From Lentisphaeria bacterium (GTDB lineage: Bacteria; Verrucomicrobiota; Lentisphaeria; Victivallales; UBA1829), in NCBI GenBank assembly GCA_017456805.1, contig JAFTIQ010000010.1:1-64000 (forward strand): DNA of 64,000 nucleotides, in the 5' to 3' direction. Made by a program: the position numbers and the translations under genes. This document shows, piece by piece, positions 18,246-27,138 of this stretch. Below the pieces are notes generated by a model, which was not told the origin of the DNA, made no database searches, and saw only the letters and a program-made list of their open reading frames with translations. Position 1 is the stretch's first letter; the number at the start of each line of letters is the position of its first letter.

Positions 18246-19108
18246 CAGTATTTTTTCCAGCGGATCCACTGATCCCGCAGCTCTTTTCCCTTGGCGAACT
18301 TCTTCTCAAAACCGTCAAAATCACCGCGGCGGATCATATCTTCGAAGGCATCCAAATGCTTGCGCAGCTCCGTCAATGCAGTCAAAACTGCAGGGGTATT
18401 CTGCTCCACGATTTCCCGCCACATGACAGGGGAACTGGAGGCGACTCTGGAACTGTCCCGGAACCCTGTGGCGCATCCGGAGAAACGGATGGTCCGTTCT
18501 TCTTCCGGAACATCCAGAACTCCCAACGTTGTTGCAGAGGCAAGAATATGCGGCACATGACTTGTCCCGGCAACCAGTTCGTCATGCTCTCTGGAATCGA
18601 TCCGGGTCGTCCGCGTTCCGATATCCTGCCACATTTTTTCGACTTTTACGATATCTTCTTCTGCTGCACCAGCGGGCGGAACCACAAATACATCGGCATT
18701 ATTGTAAAGCCCTTTGAATGCGTTGTCGAACCCGTTTTTTTCGGTTCCTGCCATAGGATGACTGCCGATAAAATGCAATCCATCCACACCTTCGGCAGCC
18801 TGTTCAATGACACCTTTCACGCTTCCGATATCCGTCAGAACCGCACCGGGCTTCATGCAGGATGCATACTTTCTGATATATTCGATGATCACTGGGATCG
18901 GCAGACAAAGCACGACGATATCCCCGGCGGCGAATGCCTCTTCCGGTGTATCAACGGTAAATTCCACGCATCCTTTTGCAAGGGCTTTTTTCCGGTTTTC
19001 CGGATTACGGCTCCAGCCTGCCCGGCGGTATTTTCCTTCCAGCTCCATGCAGAAGGATGCCCCGAGCAGCCCAAGCCCGAGAACAGAAACAACGGTATCT
19101 GATTTCAT
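18245..19108 (-). CDS. tyrA: Prephenate dehydrogenase
   Basis: TyrA oxidatively decarboxylates prephenate to 4-hydroxyphenylpyruvate for tyrosine synthesis. The 287 residues start with the NAD site VLGLGLLGAS. They continue with VLCLPIPVI, the IGSVKG segment, and the catalytic GSHPMAGTEKNGFDNA (His acid). The length fits a simple dehydrogenase without ACT domain or chorismate mutase. It begins nine bases after ilvB, so branched-chain and tyrosine synthesis are under one transcript in this lineage, an unusual pairing. Confidence 0.93.
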   Translation of the reverse strand: MKSDTVVSVLGLGLLGASFCMELEGKYRRAGWSRNPENRKKALAKGCVEFTVDTPEEAFAAGDIVVLCLPIPVIIEYIRKYASCMKPGAVLTDIGSVKGVIEQAAEGVDGLHFIGSHPMAGTEKNGFDNAFKGLYNNADVFVVPPAGAAEEDIVKVEKMWQDIGTRTTRIDSREHDELVAGTSHVPHILASATTLGVLDVPEEERTIRFSGCATGFRDSSRVASSSPVMWREIVEQNTPAVLTALTELRKHLDAFEDMIRRGDFDGFEKKFAKGKELRDQWIRWKKY

Positions 19109-19117
19109 GCTCTGCTG

Positions 19118-20821
19118 TTACTCCGTGATAATATCCTTGTATCCCTTTCCGGGAGGCATCATCGGAAGCACATGGTCATGATAAAGAGTATGGCAATCCA
19201 GCAGGAAGGGGCCCGGGGTTTCCAGCATTTTCTTCAATGCCGGCTCCAGTTCTTCCTCGGTGAACACTTCGATCCCGGGAATTTCATACCCCTTTGCAAT
19301 GGTCACAAAATCAGGATATGCGCGCTGGGAATTTCCGTTCATCAGTTCCGTGTTTCCGCGGATACTTCCATAGAACCGGTCTTCCCACTGGGCAACCATT
19401 CCGAGATGCTGGTTGTTCAAAATGATCATTTTGACCCCGATTCCCTCAGTGCTGAGCGTTCCGAGCTCCTGAATATTCATCTGGAATGAACCGTCACCAT
19501 CAATATTGACGACTGTTTTTTCCGGGAATGCGACTTTTGCTCCCATTGCGGCGGGGAGCCCAAATCCCATGGAACCAAGCCCGCCGGAAGTCAGAAGCTG
19601 ACGGGGGAATTTGAAGGGATAGAACTGGGCTGCCCACATCTGATGCTGTCCGACACCGGGAACAATGATTGCTTCCCCATCGGTCAGTTCGCGGAGCTTT
19701 TCGATCACATACTGGGGTTTCAATCTGCCGTCGCGCTTATAGCTGAGGGGATGAGCTTTCTTCCATTCAGCGATCTGAGCGTGCCATGCAGTATAATCCT
19801 TGCGGATCGGTTCTTTGTTCAACTCTTTCAGAACTTCTTTCACATCGGCAATGATCCCGAGATCCACATGAACGTTCTTATTGATTTCAGAAAGATCAAT
19901 ATCCACATGGATCTTTTTCGCATCCTTTGCAAAGCCCGCAGCCGGCCCGGTGACACGGTCATCAAAACGGGCACCGAGACAGATCAGCAGGTCACTCTCG
20001 TTCGCCGCATAGTTCGCATAATAAGTTCCATGCATCCCGAGCCAGCGCAGCGCAAGCGGATGATCTTCCGGAATCGCACCTGCTCCAAGCAGTGTGGTCG
20101 TCACAGGAAGATTATATTTTTCCACAAATTCTACAAGTTCTTTGGAGGCATCAGCATGAATAATTCCGCCTCCGGTATAGACACAGGGCCGTTCTGCTTT
20201 ACGGATCATATCTTTGATTGCTTCAATCTCTTCCGCTGTCGCCTTGGAGGGGACATTGTAATTGGGCAGATCCGGTCCGGCAGGGAACACAAACGGTGCC
20301 ATCGCCTGCTGAGCATTTTTGGGGATATCAACAACAACGGGTCCGGGGCGTCCGCTCGCGGCAAGATGGAACGCGTTCACAATCGTCTGGGCAATATCTT
20401 TGACATCAAAGACCAGATAGCTGTGCTTCACGATCGGACGGGTCATCCCGATAATATCTGTTTCCTGAAACGCATTTCTCCCGATCAAGGTCGCAGGAAC
20501 CTGTCCGGTAATAAAAACCGTCGGGACAGAGTCCATATAAGCATCTGCGATCCCCGTGAGAAGATTTGTTGCTCCGGGTCCGCTTGTTGCGGTACAGACT
20601 GCAACTTTTCCGGTTGCCCGGGCCATACCGTCAGCAGCAAATGCGCCACCCTGTTCATGTCGCGGCAGGATCACGCGGATCTTTGATTTCTGAAATGCCT
20701 GATGAAATTCGATTGCCTGTCCGCCGGGATATGCAAAAATATCTGTCACCCCGAGACATTCCAGGGTTTTGACCATGATTTCCGCACCTTTGAAAAGCTG
20801 TTCTGTTTCTTTATTTTCCAT
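19118..20821 (-). CDS. ilvB: Acetolactate synthase large subunit
   Basis: This ThDP/FAD enzyme makes acetolactate for valine and leucine and acetohydroxybutyrate for isoleucine. The 567 residues carry the three expected domains: AYPGGQAIEFHQ with the catalytic Glu region and HEQGG near the N-terminus, GARFDDRVTG in the middle, and the C-terminal ThDP motif NIDGDGSFQMN with Mg ligands. The start at 20821 follows AAGGAATTTACTATC; six extra upstream codons are possible. No small subunit (ilvN) is adjacent. It follows a leader peptide and hairpin described separately. Confidence 0.95.
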   Translation of the reverse strand: MENKETEQLFKGAEIMVKTLECLGVTDIFAYPGGQAIEFHQAFQKSKIRVILPRHEQGGAFAADGMARATGKVAVCTATSGPGATNLLTGIADAYMDSVPTVFITGQVPATLIGRNAFQETDIIGMTRPIVKHSYLVFDVKDIAQTIVNAFHLAASGRPGPVVVDIPKNAQQAMAPFVFPAGPDLPNYNVPSKATAEEIEAIKDMIRKAERPCVYTGGGIIHADASKELVEFVEKYNLPVTTTLLGAGAIPEDHPLALRWLGMHGTYYANYAANESDLLICLGARFDDRVTGPAAGFAKDAKKIHVDIDLSEINKNVHVDLGIIADVKEVLKELNKEPIRKDYTAWHAQIAEWKKAHPLSYKRDGRLKPQYVIEKLRELTDGEAIIVPGVGQHQMWAAQFYPFKFPRQLLTSGGLGSMGFGLPAAMGAKVAFPEKTVVNIDGDGSFQMNIQELGTLSTEGIGVKMIILNNQHLGMVAQWEDRFYGSIRGNTELMNGNSQRAYPDFVTIAKGYEIPGIEVFTEEELEPALKKMLETPGPFLLDCHTLYHDHVLPMMPPGKGYKDIITE

Positions 20822-20873
20822 GATAGTAAATTCCTTCATCCAATTTGTTTTTTTTCTGGGGTTCTGTTTTTGA

Positions 20874-20960
20874 TCAAGCCCGGCCGTATTCGGATACTGT
20901 CCGATCGTTCACGACCGGGCATCGTACATCGACAAGCTTGTAATAGATATAATCTTTCAT
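20874..20960 (-). CDS. 28-residue leader peptide upstream of ilvB-tyrA
   Basis: A 29-codon reading frame on the minus strand starts with ATG at 20960, six bases after a perfect AGGAG (20971-20967). It reads MKDYIYYKLVDVRCPVVN, then DRTVSEYGRA, so it is rich in Tyr (4) and Val (5). This suits a transcript for acetolactate synthase and prephenate dehydrogenase. Its last third of codons lies inside a strong hairpin. Translation of this frame would open the hairpin, which suggests attenuation or translation control. No U-rich run follows the hairpin, so the mechanism is open. Expression is not shown. Confidence 0.5.
   Translation of the reverse strand: MKDYIYYKLVDVRCPVVNDRTVSEYGRA
20878..20920 (-). 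promoter_or_regulatory. Leader hairpin of ilvB-tyrA mRNA
   Basis: In the RNA, GCCCGGUCGU pairs with ACGGCCGGGC (10 bp with one G-U). An inner five-base stem, UCGGA with UCCGA, lies in the loop. It overlaps the 3' half of the leader frame, ending at its stop codon. Confidence 0.6.
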
Positions 20961-20999
20961 TTCAGACTCCTGAAAAAAAACTTCTTTATGTTCAACTGT

Positions 21000-21027
21000 A
21001 ACATAGCCTGTTTTCAATGTTTTTCAA
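21000..21027 (-). promoter_or_regulatory. Promoter of ilvB leader transcript
   Basis: Minus strand: TTGAAA (21027-21022), 16-bp spacer, TATGTT (21005-21000). The transcript would begin near 20993, giving about 170 bases before ilvB. Confidence 0.55.
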
Positions 21028-21150
21028 GTTCAAAAAAAGAAAAATATTTCACATTTCTGTTTTTCTTGCCGTTACAGAGAAAAAAGAGCTGTTTTTGCGG
21101 CTGAGAGAAATCAAATTTTTCAATTCCGCTCCTGAATCCTTTTCCATCTT

Positions 21151-22008
21151 TTACGAAACCTGTTTCACTCCGGTTTTCCGGTATTCTCCAGGCGTGATCC
21201 CCCGATACTTCTTATAGAGCCGGGAGAAATAATAATGATCCTCGATCCCGATTGCGGAGGCAACACTTTTCAAGGGAAGACGCGGCTGCTCTCTCAAAAT
21301 TTTATCCGCTTCCTGAAGTTTCCGTTTGATCAATAACGTCTTGAACGATTCCGCATGACGCTCATTGAGAAAGTGGGAGAGCCCGGAAACGCTCTTCCCA
21401 AGATGTTTCGCAAGATCGGTAACAGAGGGATTTTCCTTGAAATGCCGCTCAATGAATGAAAGGATCGCCTCGTAAAGTTCATCCCCCTTCTGCGTGATCA
21501 GCTCATGGGTAACAATATAATCCACCATCATTTCCAGCAGTCCAAGCAGATTTTCAAGGCTTTTCTTTTCAAAATACGGCAGTGCAAGGAACATCTGCTC
21601 CATCTTCTGAAGTTCCTGTTCATTTTTGCAACGGTTGGCGACTGCTGCCGGCAATTTGGAACTCGTCCGGAATTGACCGAACAGGATAAAGCCCACCAGC
21701 TTCCCGTGGGCTGTCACAGGCGCAAGAACTTCATGAAGCCCGCCGTGGCAGCGGTAACATTTCAGACAATGATCTTTTCTGGATTCCGCCTGTTTCTCAT
21801 TGTCCAGCGCCACGCATTTTTCCAGAGAAAAATAGTGTTTCTGAAGACAGGTGCAGTAGGCAGAGTTATTCTTATCCCGTCCGCCGCTCCGCAGCAGTTT
21901 TCCATCCGCCGTAAAAAAAACAGTCCGGATTTTCATTACCGAAGCAAAATTATCCAATAGCTGCTGAACCTTGTCATGGAGAATTAATTCCAAGGGGGTA
22001 CTGTTCAT
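21151..22008 (-). CDS. AraC-family regulator with PocR-type sensory domain
   Basis: The 285 residues combine an N-terminal PocR-like ligand domain (about 5-150) with a C-terminal AraC HTH pair (about 185-280). The sensor part has clustered Cys (CTCLQKHY, CLKCYRCHGG), a mark of PocR domains. The HTH part includes SVTDLAKHLGKSVSGLSHFLNERH and the second helix-turn-helix VASAIGIEDHYYFSRLYKKYRGITPGEYRK. PocR domains bind hydrocarbon or sugar derivatives. The target operon is unknown; nadA is divergent. Confidence 0.88.
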   Translation of the reverse strand: MNSTPLELILHDKVQQLLDNFASVMKIRTVFFTADGKLLRSGGRDKNNSAYCTCLQKHYFSLEKCVALDNEKQAESRKDHCLKCYRCHGGLHEVLAPVTAHGKLVGFILFGQFRTSSKLPAAVANRCKNEQELQKMEQMFLALPYFEKKSLENLLGLLEMMVDYIVTHELITQKGDELYEAILSFIERHFKENPSVTDLAKHLGKSVSGLSHFLNERHAESFKTLLIKRKLQEADKILREQPRLPLKSVASAIGIEDHYYFSRLYKKYRGITPGEYRKTGVKQVS

Positions 22009-22079
22009 TCTGAACTCCGCTGATCTGCATTGTTTTCATACTTTTTTTGTACTTTACCTCCTTTTCCGCAATTTTCAAG

Positions 22080-22108
22080 TTGAAAAAACGGAAGATTGAG
22101 TATATATT
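22080..22108 (+). promoter_or_regulatory. Promoter of nadA
   Basis: TTGAAA (22080-22085), 17-bp spacer, TATATT (22103-22108), 39 bp before the nadA start codon, which has a GGGAGGGAG ribosome site. Confidence 0.6.
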
Positions 22109-22147
22109 TAAAAATACAGAACTATCCAATTCCGGGAGGGAGATACC

Positions 22148-23050
22148 ATGGAAACTGTCTTAGAAGAGATCAAACGGTTAAAAGCAGAACGCAATGCTGT
22201 GATTCTGGCTCATAATTATGTCAATCCCGAAATTCAGGATATCGCTGATTTCCTCGGTGATTCATTGGAACTCAGTTTCCGGGCAAAAGAATCCGGCGCC
22301 GAAGTCATCGTTTTCTGCGGAGTCCGGTTTATGGCGGAAACTGCAAAACTGCTCTCCCCGAAATCTACGGTCCTCATCCCGATCCCCGATGCCGGATGCG
22401 CTATGGCTGATATGGTCAATGCCAATATGATTAAAGCTTATAAAAAAGATCATCCCGATGCCATGTTCGTTGCATACGTCAATACCACCGCTGAAACAAA
22501 GGCGGAAGTCGATCTCTGCTGTACAAGCGGAAACGTGGAAAAAGTTCTGAAATCAATCCCGGAAAATCAGGAAGTCATGTTCCTGCCCGACCGGAACCTC
22601 GGCGGAAATATGAACCGGAAAATGAATCGGAATATGGATCTCTGGAAAGGATATTGTCCTGTGCATGATGCCGTGACTCCGGAAATGATCCGTCAGGCGC
22701 GTGCTGAACATCCCGGCGCACGGGTCCTCGTTCACCCCGAATGTAAACCCGAAGTCGTTGCAGAATGTGACTACGCTCTCAGTACTGCCGGAATCCTGAA
22801 AAAAGTAAAAGAACTGGATGCAAAAGAATTTATCATCGGAACGGAAAAAGGGATTTTCCATCGGATCCAAAAAGAAAACCCGGAGAAAAAATTCTATTCC
22901 CTCAATCCCGATCTCATCTGCCCGGATATGAAGAAAATCACGCTGGAATCCGTTCGCGATGCCCTGAAAAATATGTCTCCCGCAATCGAATTGCCTTCCG
23001 ATATGATGGATTCAGCCGTGAAACCCATCCTCAAAATGATGGAACTTTGA
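22148..23050 (+). CDS. nadA: Quinolinate synthase
   Basis: NadA condenses iminoaspartate with dihydroxyacetone phosphate to quinolinate using a [4Fe-4S] cluster. The 300 residues are the short type A form. The three cluster ligands are C84 (DAGCAMADM), C170 (KGYCPVH) and C258 (DLICPDM). ILAHNYVNPEIQDIADFLGDS and FCGVRFMAETAKLL mark the first domain, HPECKPEV the second and NPDLICPDMKK the third. nadB and nadC are not in the window. Confidence 0.96.
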   Translation: METVLEEIKRLKAERNAVILAHNYVNPEIQDIADFLGDSLELSFRAKESGAEVIVFCGVRFMAETAKLLSPKSTVLIPIPDAGCAMADMVNANMIKAYKKDHPDAMFVAYVNTTAETKAEVDLCCTSGNVEKVLKSIPENQEVMFLPDRNLGGNMNRKMNRNMDLWKGYCPVHDAVTPEMIRQARAEHPGARVLVHPECKPEVVAECDYALSTAGILKKVKELDAKEFIIGTEKGIFHRIQKENPEKKFYSLNPDLICPDMKKITLESVRDALKNMSPAIELPSDMMDSAVKPILKMMEL

Positions 23051-23064
23051 ACAAGTTCCTGACC

Positions 23065-23994
23065 TTAAAGGTTTTTCTGATACCACTCTCTGGTCAGCTG
23101 CAAGCCGGTCCGGATATCAACCTCCGGCACATATTGCAGCTCTTTTGCCGCTTTGGATATATCCGCAAGACTGTGGGGTATATCCCCTTTCCGCACCGGA
23201 CCGTAAACAGCTTCGATGCCCGTCCCCTCACTGATATATTCAAACAGCTGATTCAGCGTGGTACGATCTCCGCAGGCAATATTATAAACTGTATTGGAAA
23301 ACTCTGTTTCCATGCAGCGTAAATTTGCCTGGATCACATTGTCAATATAGGTAAAATCCCGACTGACAGAACCATCCCCGTTGATAACCGGGCGTTCCCG
23401 GCGCAGAACCGCCATAATAAATTTCGGAATCACCGCGGCATACGCTCCTTCCGGATCCTGTCGCCTTCCAAACACATTGAAATAACGCAACCCAATGGTC
23501 TCAAAACCGTACACCCGGTTATAATTTTCTGCAATCTTCTCATCCATCTGCTTGCTTAATGCATAAGGACTCAACGCATTTCCTGTGAATGTTTCCACTT
23601 TCGGCAAGTGCGGATCATCCCCGTAAACAGAGGAACTTGAAGCATAAATAAAGCGTTTGACTCCAGCCAGACGGGCGGCTTCGATCATATTGCAGAACCC
23701 TTGCACATTCACTTCCAAACTCGCCTGAGGATTGGCAATCGAACGCGGAACACTCCCCAACGCTGCCTCGTGAAACACATAATCGCACCCTTCAACAGCA
23801 CGCTTGCACATTTCAAAATCCCGGATATCTCCCTCTATCAATTCAAACAACGGATTCCCTGCACATTGCTCCAGATTCTTCCGTTTCCCCGTGGAAAAAT
23901 TATCCAGCACCGTAACCCGGAAGCCTTTGCCAAGAAGCGCATCCACAAGATTGGAACCAATAAATCCAGCCCCGCCTGTAACACAAATCTTCAT
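23065..23994 (-). CDS. UDP-sugar 4-epimerase, WbpP/TviC-like
   Basis: The 309 residues form a short-chain NAD epimerase with TGGAGFIGSNLV at the N-terminus, the DNFSTG region and catalytic YALSKQ. It is of the group that inverts C4 of UDP-GlcNAc/UDP-GlcNAcA (WbpP, TviC). The upstream gene is the matching UDP-sugar 6-dehydrogenase. Together they would give UDP-GalNAcA for polysaccharide, as in the Vi antigen pathway (from homology). The start at 23994 is 1 base after the dehydrogenase stop; an extra six codons upstream would overlap it. Confidence 0.85.
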   Translation of the reverse strand: MKICVTGGAGFIGSNLVDALLGKGFRVTVLDNFSTGKRKNLEQCAGNPLFELIEGDIRDFEMCKRAVEGCDYVFHEAALGSVPRSIANPQASLEVNVQGFCNMIEAARLAGVKRFIYASSSSVYGDDPHLPKVETFTGNALSPYALSKQMDEKIAENYNRVYGFETIGLRYFNVFGRRQDPEGAYAAVIPKFIMAVLRRERPVINGDGSVSRDFTYIDNVIQANLRCMETEFSNTVYNIACGDRTTLNQLFEYISEGTGIEAVYGPVRKGDIPHSLADISKAAKELQYVPEVDIRTGLQLTREWYQKNL

Positions 23995-23995
23995 C

Positions 23996-25282
23996 TCACA
24001 ACCTGCCATCAATCATCTCTTCCGGTAAAACACCTTTGATGTCAAACACAACCGTATTCTCCATCCGGTACCTGGCAATATCAAGTTTTGCAAACTCTTT
24101 ATGCGCAACAGCCAACACAATTGCATCATATCCTTTTTCTGACAGACGCTGAGCATCGTTAACTGCCGGAACGCCATACTCTTTCAACACCTCTTCCGGC
24201 AACGCCCACGGATCATAAATATCCACCTCGCACCCGAACTCCTGCAACCCTCGAACCACATCAATCGCATGACTGTTCCGGATATCAGGACAGTTCTCTT
24301 TGAACGTGATCCCCAGCTGTAAAACTCTCCCCCCTTTGATCTTGCAATCTTTCCGGATCATCAGCTTAACGATCTCCGCCGCAACATATTTTCCCATTCC
24401 GTCATTGATCCGGCGTCCCGCAAGAATCACTTCTGGCAGATACCCCAAAGCCTGCGCCTTATGCGTCAGATAATAAGGGTCAACTCCAATACAATGACCG
24501 CCAACCAATCCCGGCTTGAACGGAAGAAAATTCCACTTCGTCCCAGCCGCCGCTAACACTTCATGCGTGTCAATTCCAATCAAATGAAATATCTTTGCAA
24601 GTTCATTCACAAATGCAATATTCAAATCCCGCTGACTGTTTTCAATCACCTTTGCGGCTTCCGCAACCTTGATACTGCTCGCCTTATGCGTCCCTTTTTC
24701 CAGTATCGAACAATAAAGGGCATCCACGATCTCCGCCGCTTCCCTTGTGGAACCGGACGTGATCTTCAAAATCTTTGTCAATGCATGTTCCTTATCACCG
24801 GGATTGATCCGCTCCGGCGAATATCCGCAAAAGAAATCCTTATTGTAAATCAATCCGCTATACCGTTCCAAAACCGGAACACATTCTTCCTCGGTACACC
24901 CCGGAAACACCGTCGACTCATAAACAACGATCGATCCCGCTTTCATAACTTTTCCAACCGTCTCACTTGCCCGGTATAACGGAAGAAGATCCGGCTGATT
25001 GTGCTTATCCACAGGTGTGGGAACGGTAACAATAAAAATATCCCGATCCGCAAGATCGGATGGTTCATCGCTGTACCGGAGAAATTTCGCGGACTTCAAA
25101 TCCTCGCTGGATGTTTCAAGCGTAGTATCTTCAAATCGGCGCAATGCCTCCAACCGTTTCTTTTTGACATCGAATCCGACCACATCATATTTTTTTCCGA
25201 ATTCAACAGCCAGGGGCAGCCCCACATAACCAAGACCAATGATCCCGACTTTGATTGATCTGTTTTCTATCTTTTTCAACAT
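23996..25282 (-). CDS. UDP-N-acetylhexosamine 6-dehydrogenase, WbpO/TviB-like
   Basis: The 428 residues are a nucleotide sugar dehydrogenase. The dinucleotide site is VGIIGLGYVGLPLAVEFG. The catalytic Cys is in GLVGGHCIGVDPYYL. SPERINPGD and NSQRDLNIAFVNELAKIF are family segments. The match is to UDP-GlcNAc/GalNAc dehydrogenases (TviB, WbpO) rather than UDP-glucose. An in-frame ATG at 25348 would lie between the -35 and -10 boxes of the promoter, so the start at 25282 is preferred. The epimerase follows directly. Confidence 0.88.
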   Translation of the reverse strand: MLKKIENRSIKVGIIGLGYVGLPLAVEFGKKYDVVGFDVKKKRLEALRRFEDTTLETSSEDLKSAKFLRYSDEPSDLADRDIFIVTVPTPVDKHNQPDLLPLYRASETVGKVMKAGSIVVYESTVFPGCTEEECVPVLERYSGLIYNKDFFCGYSPERINPGDKEHALTKILKITSGSTREAAEIVDALYCSILEKGTHKASSIKVAEAAKVIENSQRDLNIAFVNELAKIFHLIGIDTHEVLAAAGTKWNFLPFKPGLVGGHCIGVDPYYLTHKAQALGYLPEVILAGRRINDGMGKYVAAEIVKLMIRKDCKIKGGRVLQLGITFKENCPDIRNSHAIDVVRGLQEFGCEVDIYDPWALPEEVLKEYGVPAVNDAQRLSEKGYDAIVLAVAHKEFAKLDIARYRMENTVVFDIKGVLPEEMIDGRL

Positions 25283-25333
25283 TGTACGACCGCCAGTTTT
25301 TTTATCGCTTGATTCCGAATTGTTTCCGTGCTT

Positions 25334-25361
25334 AATATACAACTCCATCCCTCAATTTCAA
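25334..25361 (-). promoter_or_regulatory. Promoter of the dehydrogenase-epimerase pair
   Basis: Minus strand: TTGAAA (25361-25356), 16-bp spacer, TATATT (25339-25334). The transcript would start near 25327 and the gene at 25282. Confidence 0.55.
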
Positions 25362-25509
25362 GCCGGATTGGGGATTTTTTTGTATGGAGGTAATTTCAAA
25401 AGTCCGGCAAAATTTGGTTAAAAAGAGATTGCTATGGATAAAACAATAGAAAATCAATTCAACGCCATCCGGAAATAAAAACCTTCAATTTTCCCGCTGT
25501 TCTAAGTGT

Positions 25510-25543
25510 AAAAAAACAGGAGTGCCTTTCAAAACACTCCCGC
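25510..25543 (-). terminator. Terminator of the 2406-residue AIDA gene
   Basis: In the transcript CGGGAGTG pairs with CACTCCTG around a 10-base loop, followed by a T run. It is nearly the same sequence as the terminator after the 912-residue AIDA gene. Confidence 0.8.
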
Positions 25544-25567
25544 TTCTGATGAATTTCAACGTTTTTT

Positions 25568-27138
25568 TTATGCAATTGCCAATGTGCTGAAGGTGGAACC
25601 ATCCTTGACCAGCCATGCGGTCATCTGATCGGTGGCTGTGTTATGAATTAACAAATCATCCGTACCGTCATTGTTGTAATCCGTGATGCTTGCAATTTCC
25701 TCCGTCGCGGACAAATTACCCAGCCAGAGATCTTCACTTGCAGCATAAAGATTCGTACCGTCAGATACCAACGATTCTTCAATGCCATCGCCATCGAAAT
25801 CTCCGGATCCAAGATCGGTCCATGCATCTGTTGCCGCTGCATCACAAACTTTCAATGTCAAAGCCTTGCTGTTCGTTGAATCATCGAAGCAATACAAGGA
25901 GTAAGTCTTGCCATCATAAGTCAAACTTTCGGACGTTGAGAAGGTTCCGACTTCCGTTCCATCGACTTCAAGAGTAAATGTACCCTTCTTCGCTTCCAAC
26001 GCCCAGTTGGCAAGGATATACGAACCGCTTGCCTGATCAGCCGAAACAGAAATCGTCATATCCGCCTCGCGAGCAACATAATAACTGTTCAACATTGCCT
26101 CATAATAGGATTCCTGCATTGCGGAGACTTCACGTCCAGATACATCAAAGGTAATCGACGTTTCATCCGTCACAACCGCATTTCCAGCAAGGTTTGCCCG
26201 ACCATGAATGACCGTTTCTCCAAGCAAAGTTCCGCCGTTGTTGCAAGTAAGCGTACCGTAATTGACTGTATCCTCAGCGACAGCACCGGACATAACCGTC
26301 AACCCGCCGCCAGAACTGACGACTGTATCATAAGTAGTTGCACCGGAATCGACCATCAGATAGGAACCGTAATCGACTTTGTTCAGAGATGCTATTCCGC
26401 CCTGATAAACAGACGTAATTGTTCCGCGCTGCATGTTGGTGTTGTAAATCTTTCCGCCGGAGACGTAAACTCTTGCACCATAACTGGTAACAGTGTCTGT
26501 TGCAGTTCCTCCGGAATGAATGTACATACTTCCGTTGGTCATGAGTTTTGTATCGTCAGCGCTTCCGCCGGAATGAACGTTCATCATACCGCCGGATTTA
26601 GTAATACAACCACTGGCAGTTCCGCCGTAGAAAACATTAATCGTTCCTTTGTCGGCAATTTGCCCCTGACGAACAGCTCCACTCTGAATATTCATTATTC
26701 CGCCATACAGCAAATCGACATTATAAGCAGTTCCGCCATAATAGTTCATTGTGCCGCCGTTCTTGAGCGTTACGCTGGTCACTTTTGCACCACTTAACAC
26801 ATTCAAAAGTCCGTCAGAATTGACCGTTGTATTGCTCAACTGTCCACCACTGGAAACATCTGCAACAGCAGCACCGTTATAGAACAATGTATTGACACTC
26901 CCGCCGGAAGAAATATTCAAGTTTGCTCCGGAATAAAGGTTCACGCCGTACATTGACCCGCCTTTGGAAACATTCACAGCAGCCCCTTTGAATGCAGATG
27001 TATAATTCGCTTTTCCGGCGACATTCATCACCCCGCCGGAACTGACCGTGGTCTGATTCGCTGTTCCGCCGGAAAGAACTTTCATGATCTTTCCTGATCC
27101 GATCTTCAATCCGCTGGAAACTTTCGCAGAACTGACGG
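25568..27138. repeat. Long inverted repeat, copy 2 (partner 1-1589)
   Basis: It encodes the C-terminal AIDA repeats and Ca-loop module and matches 1-1589 on the opposite strand. Copy lengths differ by 18 bases. The last 780 bases (25568-26350) also match 32937-33750 in the same orientation. Confidence 0.8.

Noticed and set aside
19643..20686. Long + frame opposite ilvB
   Set aside because: Opposite a well-conserved gene, no ribosome site, His/Cys/Arg-rich composition typical of antisense frames.
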